A stretch of 64,000 bases of DNA from Nitrospiraceae bacterium (GTDB lineage: Bacteria > Nitrospirota > Nitrospiria > Nitrospirales > Nitrospiraceae). How positions within the stretch are numbered: position 1 is the stretch's first letter; every line of letters starts with the position of its first letter. Below are positions 23,825 to 33,739 of this stretch, in pieces. The translations under genes and the position numbers were made by a program. The notes under the pieces were generated by a model that ran no database searches, was not told the DNA's origin, and worked only from the letters and a program-made list of their open reading frames with translations. The DNA lies in contig CAKKRE010000030.1 of NCBI GenBank assembly GCA_919902505.1, positions 1 through 64,000 of the forward strand, read 5' to 3'.

Positions 23825-23948
23825 CAGAATGCGGAAAAAGGCCGCCAGCGGCGTTCTCACGTCGCTCAGAGGCTCACCGTACTGCGCGAGTACGATTCAC
23901 CTCTACGCTTGCTGCGGCCTTGCTGGACGGCCTTTTTGCGCATTCTGC
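23824..23948. repeat. 125-bp palindromic intergenic element, type 1
   Basis: The left arm GCAGAATGCGGAAAAAGGCC (continuing GCCAGC) and the reverse complement of the right arm GCTGGACGGCCTTTTTGCGC (continuing ATTCTGC) match over about 26 bp with one substitution and one indel. The interior carries smaller self-complementary parts such as GTACTGCGCGAGTAC. It begins on the last base of the stop codon of the MlaC-like gene, and the right arm ends in CCTTTTTGCG, so it may also serve as a terminator. Confidence 0.65.
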
Positions 23949-24167
23949 CTGCCAGTGTCGGATGCCGGAATAAGGCCGCCCTCATCATCCGTCGTTCGTG
24001 AAGCATCGTTCGTCTCTCGTCCGCCGAAAAGAGCCTCTGGCAGAGAGCTCCTGGCGTATGGCCAGAAATCGAGAGTGGGCGTCTTTATTCTCAGCTATAC
24101 GCTCTGATTCCCCGCAAGGTACGTTTGACGTTTCACGATTGACGCACGGAAGTGCTCTCCGACGCTC

Positions 24168-24917
24168 TCAGGCTGGCTGCTCCGAACCCGCTACAAGGTG
24201 TGCGCGAGCAGCTGTCCCATTCGCGTGGAGTTTGACCAGGCCGTATTTGTGCGCTCGAATCAGGAGCTGCTGGCGGCTGTGCACATCGAGTTTGCCGAAA
24301 ATGCTGGTGAGGTGATGGCGCACCGTCGTGCTGCAAATGCTGAGGCGTCCGGCGATGTCTTTGTTGGACAGGCCCTCTCCAATCAAGGCGATGATGTCAT
24401 GCTCACGTTTCGTGAGGTCCTCGGACCAATTCGGCAGAACGGGGATCCGGTCCTCGAAGCCGCCTGCTGAGCCGGTTCTCTCCAACGCGCTTGCGTCGTA
24501 AGGATGACAGTGCGCCACGTTCGCCGGACGCCGACAGAGATACTCGATGATGGCAAGCAGCACGACTCCCGGCTGGGTGGTCAGCACCATGCTGTCTATT
24601 CCAGACGACAAGGCTTCCAGCCCGCCGCGGCTGTCTTCAATTCCATGCAGGGCGATGATTCGTATGGTCGAAAGCGAAGCCTTCACCTTTCGAACCAGCC
24701 CGAGGACGTCCATGCCGGGCTCCAGCTCAATAATAAGCAGCTGTGGCTTCTCTTGCGCGACGATGCTCACCGCCTGCAGCGTGTTCGCCGCTTCTCCGAT
24801 CAGCCGGATGTGCTCGTGCGGTGCGATGACGGCTTGCAGTCCAAGCCGCAGGAGCTGATTCTGGCTGACGACCGCGATGGTAATGAGGGCTGAGCCCGAT
24901 CCTCGTTCGTGAATCAA
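24168..24917 (-). CDS. LuxR/NarL-type regulator with degenerate receiver domain
   Basis: The 249-residue product has an N-terminal receiver-like domain (about residues 11-130) and a C-terminal LuxR helix-turn-helix (DLTKREHDIIALIGEGLSNK ... STTVRHHLTSIFGKL). The receiver lacks its active site: the acidic pair after strand 1 is replaced (ITIAVVSQNQ), and the phospho-acceptor position reads LLIIELEPG, with Glu where Asp is expected. It may be constitutively active, since Glu can mimic phospho-Asp, or controlled by other means. The start appears to be TTG 24917. It is last in the minus-strand signalling island, 21 nt after the zinc-ribbon gene. Confidence 0.8.
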   Translation of the reverse strand: MIHERGSGSALITIAVVSQNQLLRLGLQAVIAPHEHIRLIGEAANTLQAVSIVAQEKPQLLIIELEPGMDVLGLVRKVKASLSTIRIIALHGIEDSRGGLEALSSGIDSMVLTTQPGVVLLAIIEYLCRRPANVAHCHPYDASALERTGSAGGFEDRIPVLPNWSEDLTKREHDIIALIGEGLSNKDIAGRLSICSTTVRHHLTSIFGKLDVHSRQQLLIRAHKYGLVKLHANGTAARAHLVAGSEQPA

Positions 24918-24938
24918 TCAGTCCTCGAATCCGTAGCC

Positions 24939-25343
24939 TTAGCGCGGTGAGACGCCGGAATGGGGCACCGCCTGTCGTCGGCAATACTCGTAACAACTGG
25001 ACAGGACGAGGTCACCTGAAGGGCGAACCGTGCCGCAGACCTGCCCCATAAGGAGTGCCCATTCGGCGACGTGGGTTGCCAGTCGGACCGATTCCAGGCC
25101 ATGGCTGCTGAACAGATTCAGCGCAACCGTCGACAGCACAACCTTGAGGTACGAGAGGGACGGACCATAGCTGAAGACATATTCATGCTGCCCGGAGAAC
25201 AACAGCTGCAGCCCTTCTCGTGCCCTCATCCCACGATGCCCGCAGTGTCCACAATGGAGGCATTCAAGACCAGTGCGTGCGTCATAGCCTGCACGATAAT
25301 CAGATGCCATTAGTTGGCCGCAGTTGCTGGTTGGGCAGAGCAT
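24939..25343 (-). CDS. Small cysteine-rich hypothetical protein
   Basis: The 134-residue product has CPTSNCGQL at the N-terminus and LECLHCGHCGHRGM at about residues 27-40, which together could bind one zinc ion. The rest is helical with no membrane span. Two further cysteines near the end (SSCYEYCRRQ) may form another site. GGGAGAA lies 9 nt before the ATG. It is just upstream of the degenerate LuxR-type regulator, so a sensory partner role is possible but unsupported. Confidence 0.55.
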   Translation of the reverse strand: MLCPTSNCGQLMASDYRAGYDARTGLECLHCGHCGHRGMRAREGLQLLFSGQHEYVFSYGPSLSYLKVVLSTVALNLFSSHGLESVRLATHVAEWALLMGQVCGTVRPSGDLVLSSCYEYCRRQAVPHSGVSPR

Positions 25344-25398
25344 CGTACTGTTCTCCCTGCAGGATCTTCCGTGTGCGGTCTTCTCATCGTCCCACGCG

Positions 25399-25710
25399 TT
25401 ACGCCTGGACAGAGGTCGGGAGGCGGTCAGAGCTGTCTTGGCGCGTATGCGCCGACGGTGAGAGGATCAGCCGTTCGGCCTCCAGCCAGTCTTGGCGGTC
25501 ATACCCGTCCTGCCGTCCTCGTTGCTGATAGAGCTCATAGGCCAGCTTCTCGATGCGTGCCCGGTTGTCATTGGTCGCAGCGTCGTTGCCGTTTTTGTGC
25601 GGCAAGGTCTGACGATTTTTGTTGTCTCGGGTCGGCGCATTCGTTGGGGCGAGGGTTCGCCCCTGTCTTCCATCGATTTCCGGGGTCGGTTTTGTCCGTT
25701 GTCGTGCCAT
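25399..25710 (-). CDS. DUF2934-type small protein
   Basis: The 103-residue product is disordered and polar for the first 48 residues, then has the compact DUF2934 pattern: IEKLAYELYQQRGRQDGYDR followed by QDWLEAERLIL. The domain is widespread in soil and water bacteria and has no established function. AAGGAGA lies 8 nt before the ATG. Confidence 0.8.
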   Translation of the reverse strand: MARQRTKPTPEIDGRQGRTLAPTNAPTRDNKNRQTLPHKNGNDAATNDNRARIEKLAYELYQQRGRQDGYDRQDWLEAERLILSPSAHTRQDSSDRLPTSVQA

Positions 25711-25765
25711 GAGTGACGTCTCCTTAGAGTTGGCTGCTTGTGTGCTTTAAGATGGGCGCGGCACG

Positions 25766-26185
25766 TTAGAGCACGCGCGCGCAAGGGATACCGAGCTTCG
25801 TTTGAAGCAGCTCCACCACCCGAGTCGGTGGGATAATGGGGGGGTAGTCTTCGGCTATTCGTTGTGGTACAGCAGGCAAGGTGTCATGACCTGGCTTGGT
25901 CAGCGTCAGCACCGGCGCCTGCGGGCACAGGGCTCTCACGGCCTGTAAGGTTTCGGCTCCATGGCCGTTGAGTTTTTCGTCGTACGAATCGGTGTGGAGC
26001 AGGATCGCACCTGGCTGCAACTCGCCGAGATCGTCGATCATCGACTCAAGACTTCGAACGAGGATTGCCTGGTACCCGCTGGTTGCGAGACAATCGGCAA
26101 GTTCGAGCCCAAACTGCCACTCAGGATCGACAATCATCACTCGCGTTCTTCCGGTCTGCTTGACTCTGTTCATAGTGGTGTTCAT
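25766..26185 (-). CDS. Stand-alone receiver-like protein lacking the phospho-acceptor
   Basis: The 139-residue product has the alternating strand-helix outline of a response-regulator receiver: RVMIVDPEWQFGLELADCLA at the start and PGAILLHTDSYDE where the phospho-acceptor should be. The position normally held by Asp in 'ILLD' reads His, though the motif is loose enough that a neighbouring Asp could substitute. There is no output domain. Start 26185 has AGGGAGG 7 nt upstream. The gene begins 13 nt after the winged-helix gene ends, so the two are surely co-transcribed. Confidence 0.65.
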   Translation of the reverse strand: MNTTMNRVKQTGRTRVMIVDPEWQFGLELADCLATSGYQAILVRSLESMIDDLGELQPGAILLHTDSYDEKLNGHGAETLQAVRALCPQAPVLTLTKPGHDTLPAVPQRIAEDYPPIIPPTRVVELLQTKLGIPCARVL

Positions 26186-26198
26186 GTGTCGTCCTCCC

Positions 26199-26489
26199 TT
26201 ATCTCTCGTATGAACCACGACCTTCCTGCAGGGCTCCCGCTACCCTCCTGATGGAATCGAAATGCAAAGCATGTTTATGCGTAGGCGCCAGAGACACCAG
26301 GTATTGGAAAGGAGCCTGAGGCTGGAGGATGATCACCCCTTCCCGCGAAAGTCTGTCAATCGCCATAAACATCTGGTTCCAGCTACAGTTGGGGAGTCTG
26401 TGGGCGAGTGTTTCCAACGTGCAGGGCCCATGTTGTTCCAGCTCTTGCGTTATGCGCGCCCCTATCTCGTACTCATACACCTCGGTCAT
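26199..26489 (-). CDS. Small winged-helix-like protein
   Basis: The 96-residue product reads as a compact winged-helix domain: ARITQELEQHGPCTLETLAH, SWNQMFMAIDRLSREG and the wing VIILQPQAPFQYLVS. It could bind DNA or act as a protein-interaction module. Start 26489 is chosen for GGGAGGATCAT directly upstream. Its neighbour downstream is the degenerate receiver, so the pair might act as a split regulator; that is inference. Confidence 0.6.
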   Translation of the reverse strand: MTEVYEYEIGARITQELEQHGPCTLETLAHRLPNCSWNQMFMAIDRLSREGVIILQPQAPFQYLVSLAPTHKHALHFDSIRRVAGALQEGRGSYER

Positions 26490-26764
26490 ATGATCCTCCC
26501 ACCTGCCCGGTCTTGGTTTTGGTTTCAAGATCACACATCATCAGGATTGCCGCTTAGCATCCCAGCTGAACTTGAAGTGCGGAAACGGCATCTCTCAACC
26601 CAACGTGTCGACGCAGGTATGTGTACCGGAATCAGGTCTCGGGCAGCATCGCGCTTTGCGCAAATTTCGCGTCGCCGTTTCGTCGGTCCTGTCAGTCGAC
26701 GTTTGTGCTACGAACAAGTTGGAAGTGCGGGGACGAAAAGAAGGAGGGGCATGGCAGGGTGGAG

Positions 26765-27409
26765 TCAGGAAACCAGGCGATTCACGAGACGATTCTCAAT
26801 GGCGTAATGCGTGAGTTCGGTATTGTTCTTCAGCTGCATTTTTTCGAGGATGCGCGCCCGATAGGTATTGATGGTGCTGACACCGACGCACAAATCGTCC
26901 GCGATGTCTTTCAAGCTTTTTCCCACCGCGATTAAACACATGACCTGGTACTCGCGATCGGACAACAGCTCATGCGGGGGTTTCTCCGAATGATCGCTCA
27001 AATTTGAGGCGAGTAATTCGGCCACTGATGCACTGATGAATTTCCCGCCGCCCAGGATCTTCCGGAGGGCTTGCACGAGCTCGTTCGGCGCGCTGTCTTT
27101 CGAGAGGTAGCCGGCCGCGCCCGCTTTCAACATTCGCAACGCCAGTTGATCCTCTGGGTAGGCGCTCAGTACGAGGACCGGGAGTTTGGGACGGCCCTGC
27201 TTGAGCTCCTTGAGCGCATCGAGTCCGCTCTTTCCGGGCATGCCTATATCCAGGAGGACGATATCCCAGCTGTTCTTCCGAACCCGCTCGATCATCTCTT
27301 CCGCATTTTGTGCTTCACCGATGACGGCGCCGTGGAACTGTTCGCTCAGGATCTGTCTGACGCCCTGTCGTACGACCGCATGATCATCCACGACGAGAAT
27401 CTTTATCAC
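26765..27409 (-). CDS. NarL/FixJ-type response regulator
   Basis: The 214-residue product has an intact receiver (acidic pair in ILVVDDHAVVR, phospho-acceptor in DIVLLDIGMPGKSG, and the switch Thr/Ser and Lys in LVLSAY and YLSKD). Its LuxR-type DNA-binding domain reads LSDREYQVMCLIAVGKSLKD and STINTYRARILEKM. The start is GTG 27409 with AAAGGAGG upstream. It lies 69 nt downstream of the large PAS kinase gene on the same strand. That kinase has the HisKA_3 type of dimerisation domain that normally partners NarL-type regulators, so the two form a plausible pair. Confidence 0.92.
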   Translation of the reverse strand: MIKILVVDDHAVVRQGVRQILSEQFHGAVIGEAQNAEEMIERVRKNSWDIVLLDIGMPGKSGLDALKELKQGRPKLPVLVLSAYPEDQLALRMLKAGAAGYLSKDSAPNELVQALRKILGGGKFISASVAELLASNLSDHSEKPPHELLSDREYQVMCLIAVGKSLKDIADDLCVGVSTINTYRARILEKMQLKNNTELTHYAIENRLVNRLVS

Positions 27410-27478
27410 GACGTGCTCCTCCTTTCGTTCGCATCCTATGATGAACCGAGGCCCGGTGAAACGCGCCGTCTTCCGGCG

Positions 27479-30100
27479 TCATATCGGCTGCGGCCGGTCA
27501 AGGGGAATCCTGACCCTCACCGTCGTTCCTATTCCAGGACTTCCTGTGAAGGTGGTTTCTCCTCCCAGGAGCAGGGCCCGTTCCCGCATTCCCATCAGCC
27601 CCAGGGATTGAGAATCGGATAATTCGGAGTCGGTCACGCCTCGCCCATTGTCGCGCACTTCAAGCACAAGACCACCGGCCTGCTCTTGGAGTGTGATATT
27701 GACGGTCGAGGCCTGCGCATGGCGGGCCACATTGGTCAGGATCTCCTGGAAAATGCGGAACATGGCGGTCGATCCCGCATGAGATAAGGTGACAGACCGC
27801 AAGTAAATGTCGAGCGTGCATTGAATCCCGGTCCGTGATTGGAATTCGTGGGCCTGCCATTCAATGGCGGGGATAAGGCCGAGTTGATCCAGCACCACGG
27901 GACGCAGTTCCGTGGCAATCCTCCGGACCGACTGTAGCGTGGCATCGACGAGCGTGGAGATCGATTCCCACCTGCTCAGGAAGCCAGGAGGGGCGTCGGA
28001 GATCTGGTCGCGTAGCAGGCAGAGGTCGAGTTTCACACCTGTCAACGCTTGCCCCAATTCGTCGTGGATCTCACGGGCGATTAGAATTCGCTCCTCTTCC
28101 CGTACCGATTCGAGCCGTGCGGTCAGTTTTCTGAGTTGATCGTGCGAGAGCATCAGCTGTTGCTCGGCTAGTTTGCGCTCGGTGATGTCAAGAAACACCA
28201 CCACGGCTCCTGTGATGCGGTCCTGTTCCAGGACGGGGAACGAGGAGTATTCGATCTGAAATGCTGTGCCGTCCTTGCGCCAGTAGACTTCATCATCGAC
28301 CTTCCGGCCTTTCCCGCGCTCGAGCGTCTCTTGGATGCGGCAGGCCGCACGGGGGTATGCGGTGCCATCCGGGAAGGAATAATGGATGCGCTCATGCATA
28401 TCCTGGCCGAGGAGCTCCTCCGAGAGATAGCCCAGCATGCGCGCTGCAGCTGAATTGATGAATGTGCAGCGGCCTTGGCGGTCGATGCCATAAATCCCTT
28501 CCCCGGTGGACTCCAGCAGCAGCAAACGATCCTTCGCGAGCTTCTGTCTGTCTTCTTCCGCCCGTTTCCGGTCGGTAATATCGGTGGCGATGCCGCACAA
28601 GGCATAGCACCGGCCCTGCGCATTGAGCAGGGGAAACTTCACGACCAGGCTGGTATGGGGACCGTCATCATGGACGGCTACCTCTTCGAACTCCATCGGT
28701 GCTCCGGCCGCCAGGACCTCGCGGTCGTTGGCGAGAAATGCAGCGGCTTGCTCAGGTGGAAAGACGTCCTCGTCGGGCTTGCCGACGATAGCGCCATGGG
28801 GTAGATGGAAGAGGGTCTCAAACTGTCGGTTGGCCTGAAGATAGCGCCCCTCAACGTCTTTGATGAAAATCAGGGCCGGGCTATTGTCCATGATCGCTCG
28901 GAACCGTTCCTCGCTTTCGCGTAATGCCGTCTCTGCCTGCCTGCGCTCGGTGATGTCACGCGCCACCGCCTGGAACCCGACTACCTTGCCCTCTTCCAGA
29001 AGAATTTGCACGTTCTGGCCGATCCAGACCTCGCTGCCGTCCTTGGTGAGGGCGAGAAATTCATAATAGGTGCTTGGCAGCTGGCGGACGAATTGCCGCC
29101 CGTAGAACCGTTCAGCCGCCTTCTGATGATCGGGATGAATCAACTCGATGAACCGACGCTCCAGCAGTTCCTGCTCCGAATACTTCATGATGCGCATGGC
29201 GACCGGATTCACGAAGGTAAACCGACCCAGGGCATCGGTTCGATAAATGATGTCGTTGGCCTTCGTGACCAACAACCGATACCGTTCTTGGCTGTCCCGG
29301 AGCGCTTCATCGGTTCGCTTTGCAGCGGTGATGTCTCGAAAGACGGCAACCCCTCCGCTGAGATGCCCGGTGTCATCCAGCAACGGCCTGGCCGTCACGC
29401 TGAGCCAGGCTCCGCCCGGCCGATGCGGCCGGTGAAAAAAGATCAAGACATCGGTCACGGATTCTCCACGGATCGCTCTTGCCAGCGGTAGGTCATCGGT
29501 CGGAAATGGTGTGACCCTGTCCGGTAAGAATAGAGCGTAATGCTGGGACCATTCTCCGATTCCTATGTCGGCAGGACCGCTTCCGATGATACGTTCAGCG
29601 GCCTGGTTCCACACTTGGAACGTTCCCCTTTCGTCGGCCATCACCACGCCTTCGGCCATGTTGTCCAGCACGGACTGGAGAAAGCGCGTTTTCTGCCGCA
29701 GTTCTTCTTCCAGCCGCTTGCGCTCGACTGCATACTTCAGGGCGCGTGCCAGGAGCGGGGCGGTCGTCTGTCCTTTCACGAGATAGTCCTGGGCTCCCGC
29801 CTGGATGAGCTGTAGTCCCAATTCCTCATCTTCCCGTCCGGTCACCAGCACGATCGGAATCCCCTGCGCCGCCGCGTGCATCCTGACTAGGGTCTCGGCC
29901 CCTTGGCTATCCGGCAACGAGAGATCCAGGAGAATGATGTCGAACGCGGCCTGAGTCAGGCATCGGATGGCGGCATCGAGCCGCTCGACATGCGTCAGAG
30001 CGAACCGGCCGGCGCCGGTTTCCGTCAAGAGTTCCCTCAGAAGACGAGCATCGCCGGCATTGTCTTCAACCAGCAGGATATGTGCGGGACCGGTGCTCAC
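27479..30100 (-). CDS. Receiver-PAS(x4)-HisKA_3 sensor histidine kinase
   Basis: The 873-residue cytoplasmic protein starts with an intact receiver (residues about 5-125; [14 protein letters not shown]). About four PAS domains follow (roughly 140-265, 275-395, 400-520 and 525-650, each introduced by phrases such as [13 protein letters not shown] or [13 protein letters not shown]). A HisKA_3 domain has the phospho-acceptor His in [14 protein letters not shown], and a HATPase domain has [10 protein letters not shown]. No membrane helix is seen. I chose GTG 30100 because it forms a 4-bp overlap (GTGA) with the stop of the upstream receiver gene; TTG 30148 is a longer alternative. Confidence 0.9.
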   Translation of the reverse strand: MSTGPAHILLVEDNAGDARLLRELLTETGAGRFALTHVERLDAAIRCLTQAAFDIILLDLSLPDSQGAETLVRMHAAAQGIPIVLVTGREDEELGLQLIQAGAQDYLVKGQTTAPLLARALKYAVERKRLEEELRQKTRFLQSVLDNMAEGVVMADERGTFQVWNQAAERIIGSGPADIGIGEWSQHYALFLPDRVTPFPTDDLPLARAIRGESVTDVLIFFHRPHRPGGAWLSVTARPLLDDTGHLSGGVAVFRDITAAKRTDEALRDSQERYRLLVTKANDIIYRTDALGRFTFVNPVAMRIMKYSEQELLERRFIELIHPDHQKAAERFYGRQFVRQLPSTYYEFLALTKDGSEVWIGQNVQILLEEGKVVGFQAVARDITERRQAETALRESEERFRAIMDNSPALIFIKDVEGRYLQANRQFETLFHLPHGAIVGKPDEDVFPPEQAAAFLANDREVLAAGAPMEFEEVAVHDDGPHTSLVVKFPLLNAQGRCYALCGIATDITDRKRAEEDRQKLAKDRLLLLESTGEGIYGIDRQGRCTFINSAAARMLGYLSEELLGQDMHERIHYSFPDGTAYPRAACRIQETLERGKGRKVDDEVYWRKDGTAFQIEYSSFPVLEQDRITGAVVVFLDITERKLAEQQLMLSHDQLRKLTARLESVREEERILIAREIHDELGQALTGVKLDLCLLRDQISDAPPGFLSRWESISTLVDATLQSVRRIATELRPVVLDQLGLIPAIEWQAHEFQSRTGIQCTLDIYLRSVTLSHAGSTAMFRIFQEILTNVARHAQASTVNITLQEQAGGLVLEVRDNGRGVTDSELSDSQSLGLMGMRERALLLGGETTFTGSPGIGTTVRVRIPLDRPQPI

Positions 30101-30558
30101 CTGGTTCCGTTTTGTGGTGGGACCGGCAACACGACGATCCCGAGCCAAAAATCTTCGATGGATCGCACCACCCGAATGAACTGATCCAGATCCACCGGCT
30201 TCGTGATATAGCAGTTGGCGTGAAGGTTGTAACTCTTCAGGACATCCTGTTCGTCCTCTGAGGTCGTCAGTACGACCACCGGAATGCGTTTCAGTGGCTC
30301 CTCGGCCTTGATTTGAGCCAGCACTTCCCGACCGTCTTTTCGAGGCAGATTTAAGTCGAGCAGGATCAGGTGGGGTCGCGTCGCGTGGGCGTAGGGACCC
30401 TGTCGGCGCAGATAGGTCAAGGCTTCCTCACCGTCTTTCAGCACGGTCAGATGGTTCACGACTTTGGCTTCCTTCAACGCTTCCATCGTCAGGCGAACAT
30501 CGCCCGGGTTATCCTCAACCAGCAGAATCTCGATGGGCTTGACCAACTCAGGTACCAT
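30097..30558 (-). CDS. Stand-alone response-regulator receiver (Rcp1-like)
   Basis: The 153-residue product is a single receiver domain of the type that partners phytochrome-like kinases: [18 protein letters not shown], phospho-acceptor in [13 protein letters not shown], then [17 protein letters not shown] and the [12 protein letters not shown] ending. All active-site residues are intact. The gene lies between the two kinase genes, overlaps the downstream one by 4 bp, and starts 23 nt after the upstream one. It is thus placed to relay phosphate between them. GGAGCAGGAG precedes the ATG. Confidence 0.93.
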   Translation of the reverse strand: MVPELVKPIEILLVEDNPGDVRLTMEALKEAKVVNHLTVLKDGEEALTYLRRQGPYAHATRPHLILLDLNLPRKDGREVLAQIKAEEPLKRIPVVVLTTSEDEQDVLKSYNLHANCYITKPVDLDQFIRVVRSIEDFWLGIVVLPVPPQNGTR

Positions 30559-30581
30559 ACAACTCCTGCTCCTTCCTTCCC

Positions 30582-32354
30582 TCAGCGATTCGGCATTTGC
30601 GTCGATGGGGTAGGTTCCCCATCGCGCAGGGTGAAATAAAACGTCGCTCCTTTAGCGGGTTCGGATTCTACCCACATGCGTCCGCCATGGCGTTCGACGA
30701 TCTTCTTGCAAATGGCCAGGCCGATGCCGGTCCCCGGGTATTCTTCTCTCGTGTGGAGCCGCTGGAAAATGACAAAAATCCGATCTGCATATTGTGGATC
30801 GATCCCGATGCCCTGATCGCCAACGGAAAATACCCAATCCCCATCGGCCCGCGTCGCGGAGATGTGTATGCGCGGCGGTGCTGTCCCGCTGAATTTGATG
30901 GCATTGCTCAGTAGATTTTGGAACAATTGCGCCAATTGATGTTGGTCGCCCATCACCGCCGGCAACGGGTCATGGGTGATGATAGCGTGGCTTTCCTTGA
31001 CGGCGTTCGTGAGATTATCCAACGCGGCCTTTAGAACCGTCTCCATGGCTGTCGGTTCGAATTGTCGGCCTCCTGTATTGACTCGCGAATAGGCCAGGAG
31101 GTCCTGAATGAGCCGTTGCATGCGATTGGCGCCGTCCACGGCGAAGGCGATAAATTCATCCGCATCCGCATCGAGTTTCCCCTTGTAGCGTCTCGCGAGG
31201 AGTTGCGTGTAGCTGCTCACCATGCGGAGGGGTTCCTGCAAGTCGTGCGACGCCACATAGGCGAACTGTTGGAGGTCGGCATTGGAACGGCCGAGTTCTG
31301 TCACGGACCGCTCCAAGTCTTGCCGCGCTTTGATCAGGTCATTCCTCTCACGTCCCAGTTCCCACGAGGCCCAGATGCCATAGGCGGTGAGGGGGAGGAT
31401 GACCAGCAATCCAATTCCTCCCACCATCCATATCAGTCGATCGACCGGAGCGTAGACCTGATCACGGTCCAAGCGAAACAGGACCAGCCAGTCGAATCCT
31501 TGAAAGTTGCGATACCCTCTGGTCCATGCATAGCCGGTGACGACGGCGTTTCCTCGGCGACGGTGGATTTCTTGCACGAAACCGGGGTGATCCCGCTCCG
31601 CGGCGGCTAGGGCTTGCGAAGGCGGATCCACCTTCACCGGATCGCCGTTCAGGGGCGAGGGTCGATTTTTTTCGCTGAGGACCGTTCCCTCCCGGTCGAG
31701 CAGCAGCCAGTCATAGGCGCTTTCCCCGTATCGCAGCCTGCCTTCCTGCTCGAAAATCGACTGAAGCTGCTCAAACGGCACTCGGGTGGCCACCACCCCA
31801 CGAAACTCTCCTTTTGGACCATAGATAGGCGCCGTGAACCCGATAGCCATCTTTCTATGCGATGCCGGGGATGGCCGCATGTCTTCGAAGTGAACCGTCC
31901 CTGTCCTGTGCACCAACTCGAACGACTCGGGGTTCAAGCCTTGCGTGCCCTGCGCGGGTAGCGCGTCGGTGGCGGCGATGAGTTGCCCGTTCTCATCGGC
32001 GACTCCCAGCCAGGAGTAATATTGATAGAGTTGTTTGTAGTCCAGGAGCCGGGTGGTCTTTTCAGGCGCGGTGCCGTCCCGCAGTATGCCGTCATTCGCA
32101 AATAGCTGGATATCGCCGTACCGTTCGAACATGACGCGGTCGAGCGTATCCGCGACTGCGGCGGCATTCATGGCCAATTCTCGTCCCCGTTCTGAGATCA
32201 GCACCGTTCGCAGGAACGACAACGCATAGAGTCCCAGTGCCGTAGCGATGACAAAACAGAGAAGCAGGACCAGCGGGAGGCTCCCTTGGGTCGATCTGCT
32301 TCTGTCTGATCCCAAGCCAGCCTTGGCGGGCGCGTTGTTCAGCGCAGGTTCCAT
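30582..32354 (-). CDS. Membrane sensor histidine kinase with extracytoplasmic sensor domain
   Basis: The 590-residue protein has a first membrane helix at about residues 26-48, a large extracytoplasmic domain (about 50-300, dCache-like by outline), and a second helix ([20 protein letters not shown]). A HisKA domain has the phospho-His in [20 protein letters not shown], and the HATPase has [20 protein letters not shown] and [18 protein letters not shown]. The HisKA type is that of phytochrome-like kinases, which act with Rcp1-type receivers such as its downstream neighbour. It is the first gene of the minus-strand signalling run. Confidence 0.9.
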   Translation of the reverse strand: MEPALNNAPAKAGLGSDRSRSTQGSLPLVLLLCFVIATALGLYALSFLRTVLISERGRELAMNAAAVADTLDRVMFERYGDIQLFANDGILRDGTAPEKTTRLLDYKQLYQYYSWLGVADENGQLIAATDALPAQGTQGLNPESFELVHRTGTVHFEDMRPSPASHRKMAIGFTAPIYGPKGEFRGVVATRVPFEQLQSIFEQEGRLRYGESAYDWLLLDREGTVLSEKNRPSPLNGDPVKVDPPSQALAAAERDHPGFVQEIHRRRGNAVVTGYAWTRGYRNFQGFDWLVLFRLDRDQVYAPVDRLIWMVGGIGLLVILPLTAYGIWASWELGRERNDLIKARQDLERSVTELGRSNADLQQFAYVASHDLQEPLRMVSSYTQLLARRYKGKLDADADEFIAFAVDGANRMQRLIQDLLAYSRVNTGGRQFEPTAMETVLKAALDNLTNAVKESHAIITHDPLPAVMGDQHQLAQLFQNLLSNAIKFSGTAPPRIHISATRADGDWVFSVGDQGIGIDPQYADRIFVIFQRLHTREEYPGTGIGLAICKKIVERHGGRMWVESEPAKGATFYFTLRDGEPTPSTQMPNR

Positions 32355-32552
32355 CGCAATCTTGTATCAGGGGGGTAAAGGGTAAGACCTTAATATCATA
32401 CCCTGTTCATGGATACAGTTCCATCTGGCAGCTGAGGGCGTATGTCCCGGTGAATGTCCGACCGCGAACACGGCGCGGGGTGCTCACGTGATTGACTCCC
32501 GCCCTGTCTCCCAAGTACGTTCTCTCACTGTCGGGCGCAGGACCTAACCGCT

Positions 32553-32969
32553 ATGTTGTCTATTTCAACGCATGTGACCATCCCGGACGAGGAGATCGAA
32601 TTGACCGCTGTGCGGGCGCAAGGCGCCGGCGGGCAGCATGTCAATAAGGTTTCCTCCGCGATCCATCTTCGATTCAATATTCTCGCGTCTTCCCTTCCGC
32701 CGTTCTACAAAGAGCGGCTGCTGGCCTTGCGGGACCATAGAATCTCGCGTGACGGCACCATTATTATTAAGGCGCAGGACTCACGGAGCCAGGAGCGCAA
32801 CCGTGCGTTGGCGTTGGATCGTCTGCAGGAATTGATTCAGTCAGTGGCGGTGCTGCGTCCGCCGCGTCGTCCGACGAAGCCGACGAAGGGATCGACCAAA
32901 AGAAGGTTGGACAGCAAGACCAAGCGGGCGCGTCTGAAATCGTTGCGGGGAAAGCCGGACGAGCAGTAG
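32553..32969 (+). CDS. arfB: ArfB (YaeJ)-type peptidyl-tRNA hydrolase, release-factor-like
   Basis: Rescues ribosomes stalled without a stop codon. The 138-residue product has the GGQ motif in [13 protein letters not shown] near residue 28, and a basic C-terminal tail ([20 protein letters not shown]) that threads into the empty mRNA channel. It lacks the codon-recognition domain of full release factors, and the length matches ArfB. The ribosome site is weak. Transcribed away from the kinase gene at 32354. Confidence 0.92.
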   Translation: MLSISTHVTIPDEEIELTAVRAQGAGGQHVNKVSSAIHLRFNILASSLPPFYKERLLALRDHRISRDGTIIIKAQDSRSQERNRALALDRLQELIQSVAVLRPPRRPTKPTKGSTKRRLDSKTKRARLKSLRGKPDEQ

Positions 32970-32984
32970 TTCCACCAGCCGCAG

Positions 32985-33022
32985 GACAAAAAAAGAAGGG
33001 GCGCTTCAGGTGAAGCGCCCCT
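32985..33022 (-). terminator. Intrinsic terminator of the RRM protein gene
   Basis: AGGGGCGCTTCA and TGAAGCGCCCCT form a 12-bp stem; on the minus strand it is followed by TTCTTTTTTTGT. It ends the gene at 33051-33374 and also lies 16-50 nt after the ArfB stop, so it may cap both transcripts. Confidence 0.88.
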
Positions 33023-33050
33023 CGGGAGACGAGACGAATCTCGTGACCTC

Positions 33051-33374
33051 TTAGAAGCGGCTGCGTCCGCCGCGGTTTTCACCGCCGCCGAACCGTCCAC
33101 CCCCGCCGCCGCCACCGGAGCGAGCTTCTTGCGGCTTCGCTTCATTGACGGTGAGCTGCCGGCCATCCATGTCCGAGCCGTTCAACGCCGTGATGGCTGC
33201 CTTCGCTTCCTCTGCCGTGGACATTTCCACGAAGCCGAAGCCGCGCGATTGTCCGGTGAACTTGTCCGTGATCACGCGCGCCGATTCAACGGTGCCGTGA
33301 GTGGAAAACAAGTTGCTCAGTTGCGATTCAGTTGCAGCATACGGCAGTCCGCCGACATACAATTTAGTACCCAT
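33051..33374 (-). CDS. RRM-type glycine-rich RNA-binding protein
   Basis: The 107-residue product is one RRM domain with RNP2 KLYVGGLPY and RNP1 RGFGFVEM, followed by an Arg/Gly tail (GGGGGGGRFGGGENRGGR). Such short RRM-RGG proteins are common in cyanobacteria and Nitrospira and are often cold- or stress-induced RNA chaperones. AAAGGAGA precedes the start. A 365-bp gap upstream may hold a long leader. Confidence 0.93.
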   Translation of the reverse strand: MGTKLYVGGLPYAATESQLSNLFSTHGTVESARVITDKFTGQSRGFGFVEMSTAEEAKAAITALNGSDMDGRQLTVNEAKPQEARSGGGGGGGRFGGGENRGGRSRF

Positions 33375-33739
33375 AGGGGTCTCTCCTTTTGAATAGTGAC
33401 ATTGTCGGCGACACGAGAACAGACATATGAGGGGAATGAGCGGGCCGAAGACGCGATGATTGAGGCGACTTGGGTCTGACTTCCGATCAACTTCTCGGTA
33501 ACAAACAACATCGGTGATGAGCCATCCAGAACCATGATTCTCATGCGGCCCGTCATGAGATCACGCTGCATCCTAACAGATGAATAGGGGGATTGCTACA
33601 CGATTAACTGACGGGGGAAAAATAGTTTGTATCGGTCGGATGCGGTCGATCGCTGCAGGGAGAGGTTCCACGCGCCTCCGGCCTGACCTCTGTGGTGGTG
33701 ATCCGGTCGTTCCTCGGCGTGGCACACAATGGGTTTGGG
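33375..33739. other. Intergenic region upstream of the RRM gene
   Basis: The 365 bp lie between the desaturase stop and the RRM start, both on the minus strand. No gene, tRNA or riboswitch is recognised. The length would allow a long 5' leader for the RRM gene, as known for cold-shock genes, but no specific motif is visible. Confidence 0.35.
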
